Under the pieces are notes generated by a model. The model ran no database searches and had not been told where the DNA came from. It saw only the letters and a program-made list of their open reading frames with translations. DNA of 5,573 nt from Betaproteobacteria bacterium. Lineage in GTDB: Bacteria; Pseudomonadota; Gammaproteobacteria; Burkholderiales; UBA9220. Of this stretch, positions 1 to 4,441 are shown one piece after another. The stretch covers positions 1 to 5,573 of the forward strand of contig JAGUYQ010000093.1 in NCBI GenBank assembly GCA_020061285.1, given 5' to 3'. The position numbers were made by a program, and so were the translations under genes. Every line of letters begins with the position of its first letter. The first letter of the stretch is position 1.

Positions 1-1182
1 ATGCTGCCGCGCCTGTACGTGCTGGGCGCCCGCCTGGGGATGGACGCCGACGCCGTCAACGCCTTGTCCGACCAGGTGGTGACGGAATGGCGCGAGTGGG
101 GATCCATCCTCCAGGTGCAGACCCACGATTTGCCGCCCTTCGCCGAAATGGCGGCGGCCATGCCGGCGGCGCCGGCGGTGATGGGGGAAGAGCAGCAGTT
201 CCCCTTGCGCATCCTGGTGGTGGACGATAGCCCGGCGATTCTCGCCCTGCTGGAAAAGCTGCTCACCGCGGCGGGGCATACCGTGGCGACCGCGGCCAAC
301 GGCAAGGAGGGATTGGCGAAGGCCATGGAGTGGCAGCCCCAGTTGATCATCACCGACTGGGTGATGCCGGAGATGGACGGCCTGGCCTTGTGCAAGTCCC
401 TGCGCGAAAGCCGGGCGGGGCGCATGATGTACCTCATCATCCTCACCGTGCTGGAGGACGAGGAGAAGCTGGTGGAGGCTTTCGAGGCGGGGGCGGACGA
501 CTACATCGTCAAACCCTTCCGGGAGCGGGCCCTGAAGGCGCGCCTTCGGGCCGGCCAGCGGGTGGTGCAGTTGCAGGAGGAAATTCTGCTGGAGCGGGAG
601 GATGTGCGCCGTTCCGCCGCCGAATTGGCGGTGACCAACCAGCGCCTGTTGGAGGCGGCCCTGACCGACTCCCTGACCCAGTTGCCCAACCGCCGCTACG
701 GCCTGGAGCGTTTCGACGAGGAATGGGCCGCCTCCGCCCGCCACGATCATCCCCTGTCCTGCATGCTGCTGGATATCGACCGCTTCAAGCAGATCAACGA
801 CACCCACGGCCACGACGCCGGGGATGCCGTGTTGCGCCAGAGCGCCGTCCTGATCAAGAAAGCCATCCGCAAGGAGGACGTGGTGTGCCGCCTGGGGGGC
901 GAGGAGTTCCTGGTGATTTGCCCCGCCGCCGACCTGAAGTCCACCGCCCAGGCCGCCGAACGGCTGCGCAAGGCCTTCGAGGCCGGGGTGTTCGCCATCC
1001 CCGGCCACACCCTCAAGCTTACCGCGAGTATCGGCGCCGCTTCCCGCGACAACGCCCTTGCCGGCCCCGAGGCCTTGCTCAAGGTGGCCGACCAGGCCCT
1101 CTATGCCGCCAAGCAGGCCGGGCGCAACCGGGTGGTGGTGTTCAGCCGCAAACCTTCCGCCGCTCCCCCGGCGAAAAACTGA
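1..1182 (+). CDS. REC-GGDEF diguanylate cyclase response regulator (probably 5'-partial)
   Basis: Predicted to make cyclic di-GMP from two GTP under control of a phosphorylatable receiver domain, in the cytoplasm. REC spans about residues 69-185, with acidic pair D75/D76, phospho-acceptor D119 in the ITDWVMPEMDG loop, T149 and K171 followed by PF. A charged, probably coiled-coil linker (about 186-220) leads to the GGDEF domain (about 221-383), with DSLTQLPNRR at 223-232, metal-site D258, and the active signature GGEEF at 299-303. An inhibitory RxxD site (R290-D293) lies five residues before GGEEF, so product feedback is expected. Residues 1-50 are not REC; they resemble the C-terminal tail of an HDOD-type domain, from memory of REC-GGDEF fusions. 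The ATG at base 1 sits on the window edge with no visible ribosome site, so the true start is probably upstream. Function is confident; the 5' end is not. Confidence 0.93.
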   Translation: MLPRLYVLGARLGMDADAVNALSDQVVTEWREWGSILQVQTHDLPPFAEMAAAMPAAPAVMGEEQQFPLRILVVDDSPAILALLEKLLTAAGHTVATAANGKEGLAKAMEWQPQLIITDWVMPEMDGLALCKSLRESRAGRMMYLIILTVLEDEEKLVEAFEAGADDYIVKPFRERALKARLRAGQRVVQLQEEILLEREDVRRSAAELAVTNQRLLEAALTDSLTQLPNRRYGLERFDEEWAASARHDHPLSCMLLDIDRFKQINDTHGHDAGDAVLRQSAVLIKKAIRKEDVVCRLGGEEFLVICPAADLKSTAQAAERLRKAFEAGVFAIPGHTLKLTASIGAASRDNALAGPEALLKVADQALYAAKQAGRNRVVVFSRKPSAAPPAKN

Positions 1183-1212
1183 ATCAGTACATTCCCTAAT
1201 TGTTTGGATTCG

Positions 1213-1234
1213 TGGTCAATCTGACCATAGATTG
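1213..1234. promoter_or_regulatory. Two overlapping palindromes upstream of the winged-helix gene (candidate operator)
   Basis: TGGTCA-ATC-TGACCA (1213-1227) and CAATCT-N6-AGATTG (1217-1234) are both perfect 6-bp inverted repeats and share 11 bases. They lie in the AT-rich 92-bp gap between the cyclase stop and the winged-helix start, ending 40 bp before the ATG. An 18-bp palindrome is the right size for a MarR-type dimer, so autoregulation is plausible but inferred. A weak -35/-10 pair (TTGGAT near 1205, ATAGAT near 1228) would overlap them. Confidence 0.4.
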
Positions 1235-1274
1235 CCATTGAGCCACCTTCAGTATTGATTAAAGTGTCAACCCT

Positions 1275-1883
1275 ATGTCCAGCGCATATTCGGTTTTGCG
1301 GAAGATCGATTCTTTCCAGAAAAAGCACCTGCCCATGATCCAGTCCTTCGAGGACTACACCATCGCGGTGGAGATCGGCTACTACCAGGAAATCGGCAAG
1401 CCCCTGACCCTGAAGCAGCTCTTTCTGCTGGAGATCGCTTCACCGGCGACGGTGCAACGGCGGCTCAAGCGGTTGATCAATCAGGGGCTCGTCAGCAAGA
1501 AATACCGCCAGACCGATGGCCGCATGGTCGAACTCGGGGTAACTCCCCAGATGAACCGGTTGTTCAGAAGATACGCCGGCTGCATCAGAAAGAGCTTTGA
1601 AATCCCCAAGGGCGGCGCCAAGACCGTTACCGGGGATATGAATCAAATTGGAGGAAGGGAAAGCGTGTACGGCTTGATCACCATGAACCGGCTGGAACCG
1701 GTTTGCGGCACCTGTGCCCATTGGGACGGGGCGCGAGATGTCCAGCAGGACGATTGCCGCTTCGTTGCCGACAGCGAGGGCATATGCAACCTGCTGGCCG
1801 AAAAGGGGCGGGATTTCGTCGATACCATCACCCTCTCCACCCATCGCCCCATTTGCGGCGACTGGACGCCCTGCGGGGGCTGA
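1275..1883 (+). CDS. MarR-like winged-helix protein with cysteine-rich C-terminal domain
   Basis: Likely a DNA-binding regulator of 202 residues. Residues about 40-95 read as a winged helix: TLKQLFLLEIASPATVQRRL forms the helix-turn-helix, followed by LINQGLVSKKYRQTDGR (recognition-helix end and wing) and a MarR-like VELGVTPQ strand. After a basic linker (about 96-125), the C-terminus has six cysteines: C144-x2-C147, C161, C171 (preceded by Gly-Ile), C194-x2-W, and C200, with a further one at C103. The CxxCxxW...GxC...CxxW layout recalls small iron-sulfur or zinc modules, such as the HiPIP-like domain of benzylsuccinate synthase small subunits; this is a resemblance only. The ATG at 1275 was chosen because the downstream Met (residue 21) has no better ribosome site; the site here is also weak. 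The gene stands alone, converging on the DUF3050 gene with a 17-bp gap. The ligand and target genes are unknown. Confidence 0.82.
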   Translation: MSSAYSVLRKIDSFQKKHLPMIQSFEDYTIAVEIGYYQEIGKPLTLKQLFLLEIASPATVQRRLKRLINQGLVSKKYRQTDGRMVELGVTPQMNRLFRRYAGCIRKSFEIPKGGAKTVTGDMNQIGGRESVYGLITMNRLEPVCGTCAHWDGARDVQQDDCRFVADSEGICNLLAEKGRDFVDTITLSTHRPICGDWTPCGG

Positions 1884-1900
1884 TCGGTTTATTGCGGCGG

Positions 1901-2677
1901 TCAGCGACCGAGTGCCGCCATCACCCCATCCCAGAAGCGGATGCGCGCTTCCACCGCGGCGCAGGCCGCCTCTTCCGCCTCCTTCATCCTTCCCGCATCG
2001 CCGCCGATCAGTTCGTCGAGCAGTTGCAGGGAGATCGGCCCGTGGAAATCCTCGTCCAGGTGGATGTGCCGGTTCAGGTAGTAATGGAAGGCCGGCGCGT
2101 CCTTGTCGGTGATGCCCATGTCCTTGAGGAAGGCGCGGAACATGCCGGGAATGATGTGCTCCCGCCCCAGGGCGAAGGCCGCCGCCACCATGTGGGGCTT
2201 GTCCGTGCCGATGAAGGCGAAGGTGCTCTCCATGAACCGGTGGGAGGGCGCCGGCGCGACGCCCAGGGCCAGGGCCGCGGTGATGCCCTTGTCGGCGGCG
2301 GTCTCGACGAAATTCAGCACTCCCGTCGGGTCGGCGCCGATTTCCCGCATGGCGTCGCAATACAGCTCGAAATGGCTGGCGAAGGTGGCGGAGCCGTCCG
2401 CCGCCGGCAGCCCCTGGTCGGATTCCTCCTCCAGCACCAACTGATTGATGAAATAGCGCACCGAAGGATGGCCCCGTGGCTTCCACGGGTAGGTGGTGGG
2501 GGCGATCTGGTTTTGCAGATACTTCACCACCGACATGAAATCCCACACCGAAAACACATGGTGGCTCATGAACGCCCGCAGGTCATCAAGGGTGCGCACC
2601 GCGCCGTAGACCGGGTGGCTGTCGAGTTTTTGGCGCAGGGAATCGACGACGGCAGTGTTGAATGTGGCGCTGGACAT
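1901..2677 (-). CDS. DUF3050 family protein (heme-oxygenase-like fold)
   Basis: This 258-residue soluble protein matches the DUF3050 pattern as I know it: HPVYGAVRTLDDLRAFM near the start, then the HHVFSVWDFMSVVKYLQ block (39-55), PW (64-65), an EEESD acidic patch (83-87), HFELY (102-106), a GREHIIPGMFRAF stretch (171-183) and a HIHLDEDFHGP block (204-214). The family is alpha-helical and placed with heme-oxygenase-like folds; its reaction is not established. The acidic patch and clustered histidines (H102, H174, H204, H206, D208, H212) could bind metal, which is inference. The ATG has a perfect AAGGAGG 7 bases upstream, so the start is secure. It lies 81 bp downstream of infA on the same strand with no terminator between, so read-through is possible, but it also has its own candidate promoter and operator. 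No signal peptide or membrane segment is visible. Confidence 0.9.
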   Translation of the reverse strand: MSSATFNTAVVDSLRQKLDSHPVYGAVRTLDDLRAFMSHHVFSVWDFMSVVKYLQNQIAPTTYPWKPRGHPSVRYFINQLVLEEESDQGLPAADGSATFASHFELYCDAMREIGADPTGVLNFVETAADKGITAALALGVAPAPSHRFMESTFAFIGTDKPHMVAAAFALGREHIIPGMFRAFLKDMGITDKDAPAFHYYLNRHIHLDEDFHGPISLQLLDELIGGDAGRMKEAEEAACAAVEARIRFWDGVMAALGR

Positions 2678-2684
2678 GGGGTCT

Positions 2685-2691
2685 CCTCCTT
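2685..2691 (-). promoter_or_regulatory. Strong Shine-Dalgarno of the DUF3050 gene
   Basis: The minus strand reads AAGGAGG, then 7 bases, then ATG. This is a full match to the anti-SD and fixes the start of the downstream gene. Confidence 0.85.
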
Positions 2692-2704
2692 GAGCGGGGG
2701 GTGA

Positions 2705-2724
2705 ATTAGCGAGGGCTAATAATA
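2705..2724 (-). promoter_or_regulatory. Palindromic candidate operator overlapping a -10-like box
   Basis: ATTAGC-GAGG-GCTAAT (2705-2720) is a perfect 6-bp inverted repeat with a 4-base spacer. On the minus strand, TATTAT (2724 to 2719) is a good -10 hexamer and overlaps the first half-site by two bases, so a bound protein would cover the start of transcription. No convincing -35 lies 16-18 bases further up. Position suggests repression of the DUF3050 gene; the binding protein is unknown. Confidence 0.45.
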
Positions 2725-2758
2725 CTCCTGCCCGCCACGGATGGGGAGGCCCTCGGTT

Positions 2759-3025
2759 TCAGCGGCGGCGGAAAGGCGGCGGGGAGGAAGGGGGGCCGGA
2801 GCGTTCTTCCTTGTAGCGGAAATTGATCCGCGCCTTGGACAGGTCGTAGGGGGACATTTCCAGGGATACCTTGTCCCCGGCGAGGATACGGATGCGGTGC
2901 TTGCGCATCTTGCCCGCCACGTAGGCGATCACTTCCATGCCGTTGTCCAGGGTGACGCGAAAGCGCGTATCGGGCAGCACCATGGCTACCACTCCTTCAA
3001 GTTCGATCAGTTCTTCTTTGGCCAT
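2759..3025 (-). CDS. infA: Translation initiation factor IF-1, C-terminally extended paralogue
   Basis: IF-1 binds the A site of the 30S subunit during initiation and helps IF-2 and IF-3 select the initiator tRNA. The first 72 residues are a complete S1/OB-fold IF-1: [11 protein letters not shown] start, FRVTLDNG (22-29), [16 protein letters not shown] (38-53), and the diagnostic [15 protein letters not shown] end. Usual bacterial IF-1 is about 72 residues; this one adds a 16-residue proline/arginine tail ([16 protein letters not shown]). This form resembles the second infA copy common in betaproteobacteria rather than the one in the ribosomal-protein operon. The start has AGGAG 10 bases upstream. 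It lies 95 bp downstream of the csp gene on the same strand, with a terminator between and no clear promoter of its own, so read-through from csp is likely. Confidence 0.95.
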   Translation of the reverse strand: MAKEELIELEGVVAMVLPDTRFRVTLDNGMEVIAYVAGKMRKHRIRILAGDKVSLEMSPYDLSKARINFRYKEERSGPPSSPPPFRRR

Positions 3026-3035
3026 CTGCGGCGTG

Positions 3036-3057
3036 CTCCTGGGCGCCTATCGCGCCC
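3036..3057 (-). promoter_or_regulatory. Shine-Dalgarno of infA abutted by a small hairpin
   Basis: On the minus strand a perfect 6-bp stem, GGGCGC-GATAG-GCGCCC (3057 to 3041), ends directly against AGGAG (3040 to 3036), the ribosome site of infA. Stacking of this stem on the SD could modulate ribosome access; that effect is inferred. Confidence 0.4.
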
Positions 3058-3071
3058 GGTAAGGGGTGAAC

Positions 3072-3098
3072 AAAAAAGCCCGGCTTGCCGGGCTTTTT
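3072..3098 (-). terminator. Intrinsic terminator downstream of csp (potential infA attenuator)
   Basis: GCCCGGC-TT-GCCGGGC (3078-3093) is a perfect 7-bp GC stem extended by five A:T pairs (3073-3077 with 3094-3098). Read on the minus strand it ends in TTTTTT (3077 to 3072). It begins 22 bases after the csp stop and 46 bases before the infA start. The flanking A/T runs make it look bidirectional, but only minus-strand genes reach it here. Confidence 0.9.
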
Positions 3099-3120
3099 GT
3101 GGGGTCAGGCGAGAACCGAA

Positions 3121-3324
3121 TTACGCAATGCGAATGTTCGATGCTTGCTTGCCCTTGGGGCCGGTGGTGATGTCGAATTCCACTTTCTGGTTTTCGGCCA
3201 GGGTCTTGAAGCCCGCGGACTGAATGGCGGAGAAATGCGCGAAGAGATCCTCGCCGCCACCGTCCGGGGTGATAAAGCCAAAACCTTTGGAATCATTGAA
3301 CCACTTAACAGTACCAGTTGCCAT
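3121..3324 (-). CDS. cspA: CspA-family cold-shock protein
   Basis: A single cold-shock domain of 67 residues, the normal length. These proteins bind single-stranded RNA/DNA through aromatic residues and melt mRNA structure. Visible: TGTVKWFN at 3-10, RNP1 as KGFGFI (13-18), RNP2 as DLFAHF (26-31), and the usual [17 protein letters not shown] end. AAGGA precedes the ATG by 9 bases in an AT-rich leader. Nothing in the protein separates a cold-inducible from a constitutive paralogue, so the symbol is family-level. It is the first gene of a probable csp-infA unit, followed by a strong terminator. Confidence 0.96.
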   Translation of the reverse strand: MATGTVKWFNDSKGFGFITPDGGGEDLFAHFSAIQSAGFKTLAENQKVEFDITTGPKGKQASNIRIA

Positions 3325-3500
3325 GTTTAAACGTCCTTGAAAAAATTTAGAAAATCGGGCTGTTGCCCTGGCAGACGAGAATCAAGACGAAGAAGCTGAC
3401 GAACTGGGTACCGATGAGATGAGGTACGGCGTAACGTGCTAATAGCCGACTACATTACTTGAAAATGCTGCTGCACGCAGTATGGGTGTATAGGGGAGAT
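3325..3500 (-). promoter_or_regulatory. Long 5' leader and candidate promoter of csp
   Basis: No ORF fits this 170-base stretch. A -10-like TATACA lies on the minus strand at 3492 to 3487, preceded by AT-rich sequence (3494-3525) but no clear -35. It would give a leader of about 155 bases, similar to the roughly 160-base leader of E. coli cspA that controls cold-dependent translation. The leader holds an inverted repeat, GTACC-N10-GGTAC (3408-3427), and an AT-rich stretch next to the ribosome site. Promoter choice is tentative. Confidence 0.4.
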
Positions 3501-3560
3501 AAAGCAAACTTTATTTTCGGGTTTTGGGTTTGGTCGCGCTTTCGCGCGGGATAGTTTGGG

Positions 3561-3579
3561 TGTCGGGGGCTGCCCGACA
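3561..3579. repeat. TGTCGGG hairpin at the head of composite repeat copy 1
   Basis: TGTCGGG-GGCTG-CCCGACA is a perfect 7-bp stem with a 5-base loop. It directly precedes the composite repeat. I recall similar segments before this kind of repeat in other proteobacterial genomes; copy 2 shows no clear counterpart. Confidence 0.6.
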
Positions 3580-3582
3580 GCA

Positions 3583-3737
3583 GGTTACTTTCTTTTGCTT
3601 GCCCAAAAGATAAGTAACCAAAGAAAAGGGCACCCCCTACCCCGGCCCTGCGGGCTTCCCTCCGTTGCTCGCCAATCCGGGCGGCCTCAGAAACTCGCCC
3701 CTTCGGGGCTCAGACATCTGAGGCCGCCCGGCTTGGC
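3583..3737 (+). repeat. Composite palindromic repeat, copy 1
   Basis: Three hairpins in series. (a) 3583-3619: GGTTACTT..TCTTTTG facing CAAAAGA..TAAGTAACC, nearly perfect. (b) 3645-3655: GCCC-TGC-GGGC, followed by TTCCCT. (c) 3671-3737: a 15-bp perfect outer stem (3677-3691 with 3717-3731), extended after one mismatch by GCCAA/TTGGC, then an internal loop AACTC (3692-3696) / TCAGACA (3710-3716), closing on GCCCC-TTC-GGGGC. Related to copy 2 on the other strand at 4182-4318. No protein is supported here; open frames across it are by-products of its GC content. Confidence 0.8.
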
Positions 3738-3780
3738 TGCGCTACTCGGCGGGGCAGAGGGGGGGGAGCGGCCCTCTCCC

Positions 3781-3838
3781 CCCTCCCCCGCTTGCGTGGG
3801 AGGGGAGTTAAGGTCCCTCTCCCGCAGGCGGGAGAGGG
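3781..3838. repeat. Tandem CCCTC-type hairpin repeats
   Basis: Two related hairpins in a row: CCCTCCCCCGC-TT-GCGTGGGAGGG (3781-3804, one mismatch) and CCCTCTCCCGC-AG-GCGGGAGAGGG (3815-3838, perfect 11 bp). The following GTGGCCGGAGGTCGGGTGAGGG (3837-3859 region) completes a unit I recall as a common intergenic repeat in high-GC proteobacteria. It has no T-run, so it is not an obvious terminator. Confidence 0.7.
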
Positions 3839-3903
3839 TGGCCGGAGGTCGGGTGAGGGAATGCGGTGGTGGCTATGGGGATGAAGATAATTGTTGGTCA
3901 TGC

Positions 3904-3929
3904 GGCGCAATACGCTGCGCTATTGCGCC
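3904..3929. repeat. REP-like hairpin
   Basis: GGCGCAATA-N8-TATTGCGCC is a perfect 9-bp inverted repeat, followed by CTACG. It matches the style of the widespread extragenic GTAGGGCGCAATAGCG repeat, read on the minus strand. The stop codon of the micro-ORF at 3930-3992 lies at its edge. Confidence 0.7.
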
Positions 3930-3992
3930 CTACGCTTGCTGTTCCTCTTCAGAGAGTAGTGCCTTAAGTAATTGTGATTTTTTATCAAGCAT
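3930..3992 (-). CDS. Possible 20-codon micro-ORF or gene remnant
   Basis: On the minus strand GGAGA stands 5 bases before an ATG that opens a 20-residue frame, MLDKKSQLLKA... ending ...LSEEEQQA, then TAG. The peptide would be a charged amphipathic helix with no recognised domain. Its DNA is clearly AT-richer than all neighbours. The stop falls exactly where the REP-like hairpin begins, so this may be the start of a gene truncated by repeat insertion, or a true micro-protein. Spacing and codon look favour translation, but length gives little statistical support. Confidence 0.3.
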   Translation of the reverse strand: MLDKKSQLLKALLSEEEQQA

Positions 3993-4038
3993 TTGGTTCT
4001 CCAAAATGATGAGGTGATACGAAAACGATTTGGCTATC

Positions 4039-4053
4039 GGTTACATCTTAACC
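4039..4053. promoter_or_regulatory. GGTTA-N5-TAACC inverted repeat
   Basis: A short perfect palindrome in the AT-rich patch upstream of the micro-ORF, with another GGTTA at 4059-4063. It could be an operator or chance; no promoter is obvious. Confidence 0.2.
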
Positions 4054-4181
4054 ATAGGGGTTAGGGGGCGTAAAGGGTGAGAGAACAGGGGGAGAAGGGG
4101 CAGGGCGGTTGTTCAGCGAGGGGTTTTGAAGTGCCCTCCCCTCTGCCCTGCCGAGGATTTGCGGCCCGAGCGGGGGAAGTC

Positions 4182-4318
4182 GGGCGCGTATGTCTGAGGG
4201 CCTTTAGGCCCGAGTTTACGCGCCCGCCTGCTTGGGCCGCAAACCGCAGGGAAGTCCGAAGGACCAGGGCAGGGGGTCGCCTTCTTTTGCTTATCTTTTC
4301 TTGGCGAGACAAGAAAAG
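4182..4318 (-). repeat. Composite palindromic repeat, copy 2 (inverted)
   Basis: Read on the minus strand: (a) CTTTTCTTG-TCTCGC-CAAGAAAAG (4318 to 4295), then the shared AAAAGATAAG (4299 to 4290). (b) GTCC-TTC-GGAC (4264 to 4254), then TTCCCT (4253 to 4248). (c) GGGCGCGTA (4225-4217) pairing with TACGCGCCC (4190-4182), internal loop AACTC (4216-4212) / TCAGACA (4197-4191), and apical GGGCCT-AA-AGGCCC (4211-4198). A further outer stem, TTTGCGGCCC (4158-4167) with GGGCCGCAAA (4234-4243), encloses part (c), so the element extends to about 4158. Same architecture as copy 1 with different stem sequences. A GGCAGGGC motif near 4099, its complement at 4145-4152, and GGGCAGGGGG near 4268 could form alternative pairings. 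Confidence 0.8.
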
Positions 4319-4370
4319 TGAGCGGCTTACGGGGCCGCCCCCCGTCTCAAACAATTCGCGCGAAGCGCAC

Positions 4371-4412
4371 AAAAAACTAAGGGGCGCAATGGCAACCACC
4401 ACTGCGCCCCTT
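4371..4412 (-). terminator. Intrinsic terminator of lpdA
   Basis: On the minus strand AAGGGGCGCA (4412 to 4403) pairs perfectly with TGCGCCCCTT (4388 to 4379) across a 14-base loop, then AG and TTTTTT (4376 to 4371). It starts 29 bases after the lpdA stop and isolates that gene from the repeat island. Confidence 0.88.
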
Positions 4413-4441
4413 GGCACTGAAAGACAAAAACAGACAGCCGA

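Noticed and set aside
330..1199. Long plus-strand open frame overlapping the cyclase gene
   Set aside because: It is Arg/Gly/Pro-rich with no domain, typical of an out-of-frame reading in high-GC DNA, and the overlapping frame has full REC and GGDEF motifs.
1898..1910. CGGTC-AGC-GACCG hairpin at the convergent gene ends, as a terminator
   Set aside because: The stem is only 5 bp, overlaps the end of DUF3050 and has no T-run on either strand.
1440..2546. 368-codon minus-strand open frame across the regulator and DUF3050 gene
   Set aside because: It runs antisense to the winged-helix gene and out of frame with DUF3050; its composition is shadow-like and no family is recognisable.
1703..2704. 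Plus-strand open frame of 333 codons antisense to DUF3050
   Set aside because: It shows mirrored His/Arg/Gly-rich composition and no domain; the minus-strand gene has a perfect ribosome site and recognised motifs.
3556..4017. Plus-strand open frame of 153 codons through the repeat island
   Set aside because: It crosses hairpin repeats, has no ribosome site or domain, and low-complexity composition; repeat structure explains the sequence.
3583..4318. CRISPR array
   Set aside because: The repeats are few, of different types, in opposite orientations and without regular spacers; no cas gene is present.
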